The translations under genes were made by a program, and so were the position numbers. This document shows positions 16,036 through 24,699 of a DNA stretch of 64,000 bases, one piece after another. The notes beneath the pieces were generated by a model. The model was not told the origin of the DNA. It did not search any database and worked only from the letters and a program-made list of their open reading frames with translations. Location: NCBI RefSeq assembly GCF_001598855.1, contig NZ_BCZS01000003.1, forward strand, positions 248,001 through 312,000, read 5' to 3'. This DNA is from Pluralibacter gergoviae ATCC 33028 = NBRC 105706. Its GTDB lineage: Bacteria; Pseudomonadota; Gammaproteobacteria; Enterobacterales; Enterobacteriaceae. Numbering within the stretch: the first letter of the stretch is position 1; every line of letters starts with the position of its first letter.

Positions 16036-16596
16036 TTATCTCTGTTCTGGATGCGACATCGCCGGGCGGCGGTCAAGCATGTAGTACCAAAAGAGGGCCA
16101 CTTCCTCCTTTTCCGGCAGCGCATTATAGAGATAGCGGTCATAGCCGCCGAGAGAGAATCCGCAGCTGCGGTAGAAGAGGCAGGCGGAGACGTTAACGTT
16201 CTGCGTCTCCAGCCGCAGGCCCGCCGCCTCGGTGGTGCAGGCCCAGCGGTGGGCTTCATCCATCAGCAGCCTGGCCGCGCCGCTGCGCCGCTTGCCGCTG
16301 TCGATAGCGATATAGTCGATGGTAATAAACTGATTCCAGCTCTGCGAGGCGGTGATGAAGCCGGCTATCTCGCCGGCGGCGGTTTCGGCGACCAGAAACA
16401 GCCCCTGCGGATCGGCGCAGTGGTTCTCCAGAGTCTGAATATCCAGTTCGTAGATTTTTAGCCACGGCTCATCGACGGCTTCAATCTGCAGATCGCCGTC
16501 GATAAACGGGCCTCTGGCCACGCGGTTGACGGTAAATGAAAAATCACAGCGCTCAAGGCGGGAAAAGTCTGATGTACGTCCGTTACGAATCTGCAT
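16036..16596 (-). CDS. GNAT acetyltransferase resembling streptothricin acetyltransferases
   Basis: This is a 186-residue GNAT-fold acetyltransferase. The acetyl-CoA loop is GKRRSGAARLLMDEA. The following LRLETQNVNVSACLFYRSCGFSLGGYDRYLYNAL strongly recalls the end of streptothricin acetyltransferases (Sat/Nat), including the late FWYYML text. Such enzymes acetylate the beta-lysine amine of streptothricin. Chromosomal homologues often have another natural substrate, so antibiotic resistance is not shown. The gene is divergent from treZ and its 5' region is only about 145 bases. Confidence 0.8.
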   Translation of the reverse strand: MQIRNGRTSDFSRLERCDFSFTVNRVARGPFIDGDLQIEAVDEPWLKIYELDIQTLENHCADPQGLFLVAETAAGEIAGFITASQSWNQFITIDYIAIDSGKRRSGAARLLMDEAHRWACTTEAAGLRLETQNVNVSACLFYRSCGFSLGGYDRYLYNALPEKEEVALFWYYMLDRRPAMSHPEQR

Positions 16597-16644
16597 GGGC
16601 CATCCGGGTTAAGAAAAGTCTAGTAATGATAGACAACGCGCTCA

Positions 16645-16669
16645 AAAGCGCCGGAAAAACCGGCTTTTG
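16645..16669. repeat. Imperfect hairpin in the GNAT/treZ divergent region
   Basis: GCCGG and CCGGC surround an A-rich loop and are flanked by AAAA and TTTT (with a two-base bulge). It looks like an intrinsic terminator but lies between two divergent starts. It may be an attenuator in the treZ leader. Confidence 0.35.
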
Positions 16670-16741
16670 CAGCGCGCGCCGCTGGCTGGACTAAGCTTGA
16701 ATTTCCGGCCGGGGCGGCCGTGGCACAACAGAGGTCAATGC

Positions 16742-18517
16742 ATGGAAAACAACACCTTTCACAAGCGCTGGGGCGCCGAGTTTATTGCCGATAACGCGGT
16801 GCGCTTTCGCGTCTGGGCCGAGGGGCAGGCCAGCCTGACGCTGCGCCTCGCCGGGCGGGAGCTGGCGATGACCCGCTCGCCGGACGGCTGGTTTGAGATT
16901 GAGGCGGCGGACGTGGTCCACGGCGACGAATACCAGTTTTTGCTGGCGGACGGGACGGCGGTTGCCGATCCCGCATCCAGGGCGCAGGCGGATAGCGTTA
17001 ACGGTCCCTCCCTGGTCATCGATCCCCGGCGCTATCCGCACCGGCAAACCGCCTGGCGCGGGCGGCCCTGGGAGGAGACGGTTATCTATGAGCTGCATAT
17101 CGGCACCTTCACGCCGGAGGGGACGCTGCGGGCCGCTATAGAGCGGCTGCCTTACCTTGCCGGGATCGGCATCACCCAACTGGAGGTGATGCCGGTGGCC
17201 CAGTTCGGCGGCAGCCGCGGCTGGGGCTATGACGGCGTGCTGCTCTACGCGGTGCATTCGGCCTACGGCACGCCGGGGGATTTTCACGCGTTTATCGACG
17301 CTGCCCACGCGCTCGGCATGTCGGTAGTGCTCGATATTGTGCTGAACCACTTCGGGCCGGAGGGGAACTATCTTCCGAGGCTGTCGCCGGGCTTCTTCGA
17401 TAGCGCGCGCATGACGCCCTGGGGCAACGGCATTGCCTATCAAAACCCGGCGGTGCGGGACTATATCCGCGACGCGCCGCTGTTCTGGCTGAGCGAATAT
17501 CGCCTCGACGGGCTGCGCTTTGACGCCATCGACCAGATCGAAGACGATCCCGATGACCACGTGCTGGTGGAGATCGCGCAGCGGATCCGCCAACACCTGC
17601 CGGACAGGCATGTTCACCTGACCACGGAAGACAGCCGCAACGTGATTTTTCTGCATCCGCGGGATGAAGACGGCGGCGCGCCGCTGTTTACCGGCGAGTG
17701 GAACGACGATTACCACAATGCGGCCCACGTCTTCGCCACCGGCGAAACCCGCGGCTACTATCAGGATTTTGCCGAACGGCCGGGGGAAAAGCTGGCCCGC
17801 GCGATGGCGGAGGGCTTTGCCTATCAGGGCGAGGTGTCCCCGCAGACGGGCGAACCGAGGGGCGTGCCGTGCCTCGGCCAGCCGCCGTCCTTTTTTGTCG
17901 ATTTTATTCAGAACCACGATCAGACCGGCAACCGCGCGCAGGGCGAGCGGCTGATTGCCCTCGCCGGGGCGGACGCCACCCGGATTCTGCAGGCGGCGCT
18001 GCTGCTTTCCCCGCACGTACCGCTGCTGTTTATGGGCGAGGAGTACGGCGAGACGCGGCCATTCCTCTTCTTTACCGACTTTCACGGCGAGCTGGCGAAG
18101 GCGGTGCGCGAAGGGCGGGCGAAAGAGTTTGCCGGCCACGCGGGGCACGGCGACGCGGTGCCCGATCCGAACGACCTGGAGACGTTCCGGCGCTCGAAGC
18201 TGGACTGGCAGCGAATGCAAAGCGCCGACGGTCAGGCGTGGCTGGCGCTGGTCAGGGCGCTGATCGCCCTGCGGCAGCGGCGGATTGCGCCGCTGATTGC
18301 CCACGGCGCTATGGCCGAGGGGCGGGTACTGCAGGCCGAAGATCGCGCGGTGGCGGTGCAGTGGCGCTTTGATAACGTGACGCTGTCACTTGCGCTCAAT
18401 CTCGATAGCGACGCGCTGCCGGATCTGCCCGGCGAGGTTCTGTTCCGCTGGCCCCGCGCGCAGGATGCGCAGGATGCGATTATCGTTTGCCTTGCTGATG
18501 GAGATAATGCCCTATGA
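16742..18517 (+). CDS. treZ: Malto-oligosyltrehalose trehalohydrolase
   Basis: This is a 591-residue GH13 enzyme that releases trehalose from maltooligosyl-trehalose made by TreY. An N-terminal beta domain (FRVWAEGQASLTLRL) precedes the catalytic barrel with VIYELHIGTFTPEGT, DIVLNHFG, GLRFDAIDQI (nucleophile Asp), LTTEDSRN and the TreZ-typical FIQNHDQTGNRAQG. ATG 16742 is used with AGAGG before it. A TTG at 16667 would add 25 unlikely residues. The stop overlaps the treY start by four bases. Together they convert glycogen or maltodextrin ends to the osmoprotectant trehalose. No debranching enzyme gene is present here. Confidence 0.95.
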   Translation: MENNTFHKRWGAEFIADNAVRFRVWAEGQASLTLRLAGRELAMTRSPDGWFEIEAADVVHGDEYQFLLADGTAVADPASRAQADSVNGPSLVIDPRRYPHRQTAWRGRPWEETVIYELHIGTFTPEGTLRAAIERLPYLAGIGITQLEVMPVAQFGGSRGWGYDGVLLYAVHSAYGTPGDFHAFIDAAHALGMSVVLDIVLNHFGPEGNYLPRLSPGFFDSARMTPWGNGIAYQNPAVRDYIRDAPLFWLSEYRLDGLRFDAIDQIEDDPDDHVLVEIAQRIRQHLPDRHVHLTTEDSRNVIFLHPRDEDGGAPLFTGEWNDDYHNAAHVFATGETRGYYQDFAERPGEKLARAMAEGFAYQGEVSPQTGEPRGVPCLGQPPSFFVDFIQNHDQTGNRAQGERLIALAGADATRILQAALLLSPHVPLLFMGEEYGETRPFLFFTDFHGELAKAVREGRAKEFAGHAGHGDAVPDPNDLETFRRSKLDWQRMQSADGQAWLALVRALIALRQRRIAPLIAHGAMAEGRVLQAEDRAVAVQWRFDNVTLSLALNLDSDALPDLPGEVLFRWPRAQDAQDAIIVCLADGDNAL

Positions 18518-21024
18518 TCCCGCTCGCCACCTACCGTATTCAGTTTCGCAACGGCATGACCTTTGACCGGGCGGCGGCGCTGGCGCCGTATCTGAAAAGC
18601 CTCGGCATCAGCCATCTTTATGCCTCGCCGATCTTTACCGCGGCGGCGGAGTCGACCCACGGCTACGACATCACCGATCCCAATGAGATAGAGCCGGCCA
18701 TCGGCGGCCGGGCGGGCTTCGAGCGCATGGCCGCGGCCCTGCGCGCCGAGGGGATCGGCATTATTCTCGATATCGTACCCAACCACATGTCCACCTCGCT
18801 GGAAAACCGCTGGTGGCGGGACGTTATCGAACACGGCAGGCAGAGCCGCTACGCGGACTATTTTGATATCGACTGGACGCGGCCGCTGACGCTGCCGTTT
18901 CTCGGCGACACCTTTGAAGCCGAGCTGGCGCGCGGGGCGCTGATCCTGGAAGCCGATCCGGCGACCGGCAAACCGGTGCTGAACTACTTCGATACCCTTT
19001 ATCCGCTCAATCCCGACAGCTGGGCGGGCAGGGAAGCGCAGCTGCTGGCCGGGGCGGACGCAAAGGAGATTGCCGCGCTGCACGAGGCGCAGAGCTGGCG
19101 GCTGATGTCGTGGCGCGAAGCGCCGAAGCGGCTCTCCTGGCGGCGCTTTTTTGAAATCACCGGCCTGGTGGGCGTGCGCGTTGAAGATGAGGCGGTGTTT
19201 GACGCTACCCATCGCCTGATCCTCGACCTGGTACACTCCGGCGCGGTTGACGGCCTGCGCATTGACCACGTCGATGGCCTGGCGGACCCGCTCGGCTACC
19301 TGCAGCGCCTGCGCCGCGAGGCCGGGCCGGAATGCTACATCACCGTTGAGAAGATCCTCGCCAAAGGCGAGCAGCTGCCCGACGACTGGCCGGTGTCGGG
19401 CACCACCGGCTATGAGTTTATCGCCACCCTCGCGGAAGTGCTGGTCGATGACGACGGCATCACCCGGCTGGAGCAGGTCCACGACGAGGCGACCGGCAGC
19501 GCGCCCGACCGCCGCGATGCGCTGCGGGACGCCAAGGGGCTGATGACCGACCGCAATTTCGAGGGCGAGTTTACGACGCTGCTGCGGCTGGCCGCCGGGA
19601 TTGCCGAAAGCGGCGGCGAGCAAATTGACGCCGACGCGCTGCGCCGCGCCTTGCGCGAGCTGCTGATCGCTTTCCCGGTTTACCGCACCTACGGCACGGC
19701 GGCGGGGCTGACCCGCAGCGATAGCGCGCTGCTGGCGCGGGTGGCCGCCGGGGTTGACGCCGACTCTGCGGCCCTCGGGTTTATCGTCGCTATTCTCAGC
19801 AGCAATCTGCCGGAAAATTGCCGGCAGGAGGCGGGGCAGTTTCGCACCCGCTTCCAGCAGCTGACCGGGCCGCTGATGGCCAAATCGGTCGAAGATACGC
19901 TGTTCTTTCGCCACAACGTCGATCTGGCCCTTAATGAGGTGGGCGCCGAGCCGCTGCCGCGCGGCTTCGGCATCGCCCGCTTTCATCAGGAGATGCGCAT
20001 CCGCCTGGCCCGCCAGCCGGACGCGCTGCTCGGCACCTCGACCCACGACACCAAGCGCGGGGAGGACGCCCGGGCCCGGCTCTACGCGCTGACCGAGGCG
20101 CCGTCGCTGTGGGCCGAAAATCTCGCCCGCTGGCGGCAGATGAACCAGACTCAGGTACGTTTCCTGAATGACGGCACCGCGCCAAACGGAGCCGACACCT
20201 GGATGCTCTACCAGGCGCTGGCGGGCGTCTGGCCCGCAGCGATGGCGCCGGACGATGCGGCGGCGCTGAAAATGCTGGAGGCGCGCTTTACCGGCTTCGT
20301 GGAGAAGGCCCTGCGCGAGGCCAAGCAGCGCACCGACTGGATAGACAGCAATGAGGCCTACGAGAATACGGTGCTGGACTACGCCCGCCACCTGCTGTCG
20401 CCGGATAACGCGGCGTTTTTGCAGGACTTCAGCGACGGGCTGCAGCCGTTTATCCGCGCCGGGCTGCTCAATGGCCTGACCCAGACGGTGATTAAGCTGA
20501 CCGCGCCGGGCGTGCCGGATATCTATCAGGGGAGCGAAGGGCTCAACTTCAGCCTGGTGGATCCCGACAACCGCCGGGAGCCGGACTTTGCCGCCCTGGC
20601 AAGCGATCTCGCGGCCGGCAGCCCGGCGCTGTTTCACGACGAGCGGGCGTGGCGCGACGGCCGGCTGAAGCAGTTTGTCACCGCCGGACTGCTGCGCCTG
20701 CGCCCGCGCTTTTCGGGGCTGCTGCGCCACGGCGACTGGCTGCCGCTGAAGGCGGAGGACGACGATGAGGGGCGGGTGATTGCCTATGCCCGCACCGGCG
20801 GCGAGGGCGTCATTATCGTGGTGGCGCCGCGCCTGGCGTTTAGCGCCGTCGCCGGGGGGCTGCCCGCGGGCGAAGCGCTGTGGGGAAGCGCCAGGGTTTC
20901 AATTCCGCCCGCGCTGGCGGCGATGCGCTTTCGGGAGCTGTTCAGCAATGTAAGCCGGATTTTGGGCGAGACGCTTACCCTGGCGCAGGAGGCGGTCAGG
21001 GTACTGGTATTTATTTCGGCGTAA
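18514..21024 (+). CDS. treY: Malto-oligosyltrehalose synthase
   Basis: This is an 836-residue GH13 enzyme that turns the reducing end of a maltodextrin into an alpha,alpha-1,1 linkage. Family motifs are visible: IPLATYRIQFRNGMTF at the start, GISHLYASPIFTA, STHGYDITDP, DIVPNHMS, GLRIDHVDGL, YITVEKILAKGE, STHDTKRGEDARAR and the late VPDIYQGSE. The length is slightly more than the common 700-800 residues. The ATGA overlap with treZ shows coupled translation. The order treZ then treY is less common than the reverse but carries the same pathway. Confidence 0.95.
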   Translation: MIPLATYRIQFRNGMTFDRAAALAPYLKSLGISHLYASPIFTAAAESTHGYDITDPNEIEPAIGGRAGFERMAAALRAEGIGIILDIVPNHMSTSLENRWWRDVIEHGRQSRYADYFDIDWTRPLTLPFLGDTFEAELARGALILEADPATGKPVLNYFDTLYPLNPDSWAGREAQLLAGADAKEIAALHEAQSWRLMSWREAPKRLSWRRFFEITGLVGVRVEDEAVFDATHRLILDLVHSGAVDGLRIDHVDGLADPLGYLQRLRREAGPECYITVEKILAKGEQLPDDWPVSGTTGYEFIATLAEVLVDDDGITRLEQVHDEATGSAPDRRDALRDAKGLMTDRNFEGEFTTLLRLAAGIAESGGEQIDADALRRALRELLIAFPVYRTYGTAAGLTRSDSALLARVAAGVDADSAALGFIVAILSSNLPENCRQEAGQFRTRFQQLTGPLMAKSVEDTLFFRHNVDLALNEVGAEPLPRGFGIARFHQEMRIRLARQPDALLGTSTHDTKRGEDARARLYALTEAPSLWAENLARWRQMNQTQVRFLNDGTAPNGADTWMLYQALAGVWPAAMAPDDAAALKMLEARFTGFVEKALREAKQRTDWIDSNEAYENTVLDYARHLLSPDNAAFLQDFSDGLQPFIRAGLLNGLTQTVIKLTAPGVPDIYQGSEGLNFSLVDPDNRREPDFAALASDLAAGSPALFHDERAWRDGRLKQFVTAGLLRLRPRFSGLLRHGDWLPLKAEDDDEGRVIAYARTGGEGVIIVVAPRLAFSAVAGGLPAGEALWGSARVSIPPALAAMRFRELFSNVSRILGETLTLAQEAVRVLVFISA

Positions 21025-21033
21025 TGCGCAATT

Positions 21034-21077
21034 ATTATTCCGGCGGCCGTGCAAATTTGCTGCGCCGTCGGAATAAT
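21034..21077. terminator. Long hairpin after treY
   Basis: ATTATTCCG (21034-21042) pairs with CGGAATAAT (21069-21077). The stem continues inward with GCGGC against GCCG, and the loop contains the palindrome GCAAATTTGC. No clean T-run follows, but its place 10 bases after the treY stop suggests transcript-end protection or termination. Confidence 0.5.
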
Positions 21078-21377
21078 ATGCAGAATTTATTATCCACTTT
21101 ACGCTATTACAAAACCCATTTGATTTTCCGGAGCGACGCATCGATATCTGAAAACGACAGGCGAAAACAGAATTTGCCGATAATTAAAAAATATGATTAA
21201 AAGTTAACTTTATGATTAATCTTATTATTTAAATAAAGAATTAAGCCAAAGGTCAGCCGAAACCCGCAATAAAAAATGCCCCGCATTGATCGCGTTATAT
21301 ATTTATGCAACGCTTTATCTGCACCGATAATGGCGTTCCGCCGATCTATTCGCATCCTTTTAGCAGGAGGCATGTTT

Positions 21378-22736
21378 ATGCTTAACCCGCATTCCGTTCC
21401 GCCGGTCACGCTTCGTAAAGTCGCTGTCGCCGCGGCAGTAGGTAATTTTGTCGAATGGTTTGATTTTGCCGTTTACGGTTTTCTGGCGACGGTTATCGCC
21501 GCGCAGTTTTTTTCGCAAAGTCTGCCGCAGGCGGCGCTGCTGCAAACCTTTGCCGTTTTTGCCGTTGCCTTCGCCCTGCGTCCGCTGGGCGGGGTGGTGT
21601 TCGGTATGCTCGGCGATAAGTTCGGCCGCAAGCGCATCTTATCGGTTACCGTTCTGCTGATGGCCGCCTCAACCACGGTCATTGGCCTGCTGCCGGACTA
21701 TCATCAGATAGGCGTCGCGGCCCCGCTGCTGCTGACCCTTGCCCGCTGCGTACAGGGCTTTTCCGCCGGAGGCGAATACGCCGGCGCCTGCGCCTATGTA
21801 ATGGAGCACTCGCCGGATAACCGCCGCGCCTGGTACGGCAGCTTCCTGCCGGTTTCGACTTTTACCGCCTTCGCGGCGGCGGCGGTGATGGTGTTTGGCC
21901 TCGACGCCGCGCTGAGTCCGGCGCAGATGGGGCTGTGGGGCTGGCGTATTCCGTTCCTTGTCGCCGCGCCGCTCGGCCTGATCGGGGTTTATCTGCGCCT
22001 GCGCATGGAAGAGACACCGGCCTTTCGCGCCGCGCTGGCCGAATCGGACGGTGTGCCTCACGCTCCGTTCGCTGAAACAATGCGCCAGCAGGGCGGCAAT
22101 ATCCTGCGGCTGGGGGCTTTTATCGCGCTGACCGCGCTGTCGTTCTATATGTTCACTACCTTCTTTTCAACCTTCCTGCAAACCGAGGCGGGCTTCAGCC
22201 GGGCGTCCGCGCTGCTGGTGTCCACCGTGGCGCTGCTGTTTGCCGCCGCCCTCTGTCCGCCCGCCGGGCTGCTCTGCGACCGCATCGGCCGCCGCAAAAC
22301 GATGGCCCTGACCGCGCTGTGGGCGATCGTCAGCGTTTATCCGGCCTGGCGACTGGCCGGGTCAGGGCATCTGTGGGCCGCCATCGCCGGGGATCTGATG
22401 CTGGCGGTCGGGGCAGTGCTTTCCGGCGTAGTGACCGCCACGCTGCTCTCCGAGGTGTTTCCGACCCGCGCCCGCTATACGGCATCGGCTATTACCTACA
22501 ACGTCGCTTATACCATCTTCGGCGGCACCGCGCCGCTGGTCGCGACGTGGCTGATTGGCTATACCGGCAGCAGCGTGTCACCGGCCTGGTATCTCGGCGC
22601 GGTAGCTATAATGGCCCTGATCGGCGGGCTGTCGCTGCCGGAAACCTCGCGGATTTCGCTGGCGGCAGCAGGACATAAAGTGGCGCCCGGCGAGGGATTT
22701 GCGCAGCTTAAGTCGGAAAAAGAAATCTCCTTTTAG
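21378..22736 (+). CDS. MFS transporter, metabolite:H+ symporter (MHS) family
   Basis: This 452-residue protein has twelve predicted membrane spans. MHS-family text is clear: AVGNFVEWFDFAVYGFLA in span 1, RPLGGVVFGMLGDKFGRKRIL in loop 2-3, CVQGFSAGGEYAGACAYVMEHSP, and DRIGRRKTMALTAL in loop 8-9. Relatives KgtP, ShiA, ProP and CitA carry organic acids or osmolytes with protons, and the substrate here is not evident. ATG 21378 was chosen because AGGAGG (21365-21370) is seven bases away, while ATG 21372 is too close. Proximity to the trehalose genes could suggest osmolyte uptake, but this is weak. Confidence 0.87.
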   Translation: MLNPHSVPPVTLRKVAVAAAVGNFVEWFDFAVYGFLATVIAAQFFSQSLPQAALLQTFAVFAVAFALRPLGGVVFGMLGDKFGRKRILSVTVLLMAASTTVIGLLPDYHQIGVAAPLLLTLARCVQGFSAGGEYAGACAYVMEHSPDNRRAWYGSFLPVSTFTAFAAAAVMVFGLDAALSPAQMGLWGWRIPFLVAAPLGLIGVYLRLRMEETPAFRAALAESDGVPHAPFAETMRQQGGNILRLGAFIALTALSFYMFTTFFSTFLQTEAGFSRASALLVSTVALLFAAALCPPAGLLCDRIGRRKTMALTALWAIVSVYPAWRLAGSGHLWAAIAGDLMLAVGAVLSGVVTATLLSEVFPTRARYTASAITYNVAYTIFGGTAPLVATWLIGYTGSSVSPAWYLGAVAIMALIGGLSLPETSRISLAAAGHKVAPGEGFAQLKSEKEISF

Positions 22737-22848
22737 TTACAACATACATATTAGCCTGCATAAACATCACTTCTGGCCTGGTGCTCGACCTTTTTCTGGC
22801 AAGGCGTCATTGCCGCCCCGGGCATAAAGGCCGCGGTTAATACCTCAC

Positions 22849-22875
22849 GCGATATCCGGGAAACGCGGATATCGC
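22849..22875. repeat. 10-bp perfect inverted repeat before arsR
   Basis: GCGATATCCG (22849-22858) and CGGATATCGC (22866-22875) are exact inverted copies around a seven-base centre. It lies in the 298-base gap between the transporter gene and arsR, about 115 bases downstream of the transporter stop. No T-run follows. It could be a Rho-independent-like hairpin for the first gene or an operator. I see no gene in this gap. Confidence 0.5.
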
Positions 22876-22989
22876 AATCTCTCCTGATGACCGCCCGGGC
22901 CGTATGTCCATTTGCAGATCGATACAGGCATCGACTGGCGCTGAGACGTCCTTTTATCTCCATTAGCAATCGGTGGTTCAAAAAGCAAT

Positions 22990-23009
22990 ACATATGCTTT
23001 AGCATATGT
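22990..23009. promoter_or_regulatory. Candidate ArsR operator
   Basis: ACATATGC (22990-22997) and GCATATGT (23002-23009) form a perfect 8+8 palindrome with TTTA between, ending 25 bases before the arsR start. ArsR-family repressors bind short AT-rich palindromes of this type in their own promoters, so autoregulation lifted by arsenite is expected. The site is assigned by position and symmetry only. Confidence 0.55.
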
Positions 23010-23034
23010 GTCTTCGGACGAATCGAGGTTAACC

Positions 23035-23355
23035 ATGCTACAGCCCGTGCAACTGTTTAAAATTCTCTCGGATGAAACCCGACTGGCCATCATTATGCTG
23101 CTCAGAGAAGCGGGGGAACTGTGCGTCTGCGACATCTGCGGAGCGACATCTCAATCCCAGCCCAAAATATCGCGGCATATGGCGATTCTTCGCGGGGCGG
23201 GGCTTGTTCTTGACCGTCGGGAAGGGAAGTGGATCTACTACCGGCTGTCGCCGCATATGCCCGCATGGGCGGCAGAGAATATCACGATCGCCTGGCAGTG
23301 TATGCGTGAAGATGTTCGCCGGTGGCTGTCAGCATCCTCATCGTCATCCTGTTAG
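23035..23355 (+). CDS. arsR: Arsenite-responsive repressor
   Basis: This is a 106-residue winged-helix repressor closely matching E. coli ArsR: PVQLFKILSDETRLAIIMLLREAGELCVCDIC. ELCVCDIC contains the cysteines that bind As(III) and release the repressor, followed by the recognition helix QSQPKISRHMAILR and the wing DRREGKWIYYRLS. ATG 23035 matches the start of homologues. It lies 51 bases before arsB, so one operon is likely, controlled by the palindrome at 22990-23009. Confidence 0.95.
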   Translation: MLQPVQLFKILSDETRLAIIMLLREAGELCVCDICGATSQSQPKISRHMAILRGAGLVLDRREGKWIYYRLSPHMPAWAAENITIAWQCMREDVRRWLSASSSSSC

Positions 23356-23406
23356 AAAACGCGCGAACACATTCTCTTAATCATATCTATTCTATTGGGG
23401 CCTGAG

Positions 23407-24696
23407 ATGGTATTGGCAGGGATTATCTTTTTACTGACGCTTATTCTGATCATCTGGCAGCCTAAAGGGCTGAGCATCGGCTGGAGCGCCAGCATTGGTG
23501 CCGCGCTGGCGCTCGCCAGCGGCGTTATACATATCGGCGATATTCCGGTGGTCTGGAACATTGTCTGGAACGCGACGACAACATTTATTGCCGTGATTAT
23601 CATCAGCCTGCTGCTCGATGAGTCAGGCTTTTTCGAATGGGCGGCTCTGCACGTTGCGCGGTGGGGGAACGGGCGAGGGCGCCTGCTCTTTACCTGGATA
23701 GTCCTGCTCGGCGCCGCTGTTGCCGCGCTTTTTGCCAATGACGGCGCGGCGCTTATTCTGACGCCGATCGTCATTGCCATGCTGCTCGCGCTTGGCTTCA
23801 GCAAAAGTACCACTCTGGCCTTCGTGATGGCCGCCGGGTTTATTGCCGATACCGCCAGCCTGCCGCTTATCGTTTCCAACCTGGTTAACATCGTTTCCGC
23901 TGATTTTTTCAGCCTCGGCTTTACGCAATACGCCTCGGTGATGGTCCCGGTAGATCTCGCCGCTATCGTAACGACTCTGGCGATGCTGCACCTTTTCTTC
24001 CGCAGGGACATTCCCGCGACCTATGACGCTGCGCTGCTGAAGACGCCGGCCAGTGCGATTAAAGATCCCGCAACGTTCAGGGCCGGCTGGATAGTGCTTG
24101 CGGTTCTGCTTGCCGGTTTTTTTATTCTGGAGCCGCTGGGGATCCCGGTCAGCGCGATTGCTGCCGCGGCGGCGGTTATCCTGTTTGCGGTGGCAAAAAT
24201 GGGGCGGACGATTGATACGGGTAAAGTCCTGCGCGGCGCGCCGTGGCAAATCGTCATTTTCTCATTGGGGATGTACCTGGTGGTTTATGGCCTTCGCAAT
24301 GCCGGACTGACGGAGTTTCTCTCGGACGTGCTGAATGTGCTGGCGGAAAAGGGTCTGCTGGCCGCCACCTTTGGCACCGGTTTTCTGACGGCTTTTCTGT
24401 CGTCCGTTATGAACAACATGCCCACGGTGCTGGTTGGCGCTTTATCCATTGACGGCAGTACGGCTTCCGGCGTCATCAAAGAAGCGATGATCTACGCCAA
24501 CGTTATCGGTTGCGATCTGGGGCCCAAAATAACTCCCATCGGCAGCCTGGCCACCTTGCTGTGGCTGCACGTACTGTCGCGGAAAAATATGACCATCACC
24601 TGGGGCTACTATTTCCGCACGGGCATTATCATGACGCTGCCCGTGCTGTTCGTCACGCTGGCCGCACTGGCGCTGCGGCTTTCCGTCACGCTGTAA
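23407..24696 (+). CDS. arsB: Arsenite/antimonite efflux permease
   Basis: This is a 429-residue membrane protein, the same length as E. coli ArsB and nearly the same in text ([69 protein letters not shown]). It exports As(OH)3 or Sb(OH)3, using the proton gradient or an ArsA ATPase. ATG 23407 matches the family start, while a TTG at 23395 is only an extension. An arsC arsenate reductase gene normally follows, but here a convergent UvrA-like gene stops three bases after arsB. Arsenate handling would need a reductase gene elsewhere. Confidence 0.95.
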   Translation: MVLAGIIFLLTLILIIWQPKGLSIGWSASIGAALALASGVIHIGDIPVVWNIVWNATTTFIAVIIISLLLDESGFFEWAALHVARWGNGRGRLLFTWIVLLGAAVAALFANDGAALILTPIVIAMLLALGFSKSTTLAFVMAAGFIADTASLPLIVSNLVNIVSADFFSLGFTQYASVMVPVDLAAIVTTLAMLHLFFRRDIPATYDAALLKTPASAIKDPATFRAGWIVLAVLLAGFFILEPLGIPVSAIAAAAAVILFAVAKMGRTIDTGKVLRGAPWQIVIFSLGMYLVVYGLRNAGLTEFLSDVLNVLAEKGLLAATFGTGFLTAFLSSVMNNMPTVLVGALSIDGSTASGVIKEAMIYANVIGCDLGPKITPIGSLATLLWLHVLSRKNMTITWGYYFRTGIIMTLPVLFVTLAALALRLSVTL

Positions 24697-24699
24697 TTC

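Noticed and set aside
18232..20730. A very long open frame (over 800 codons) antisense to treY
   Set aside because: It mirrors the high-GC codon pattern of treY, has no family text, and treY is clear; long antisense frames are common at this GC content.
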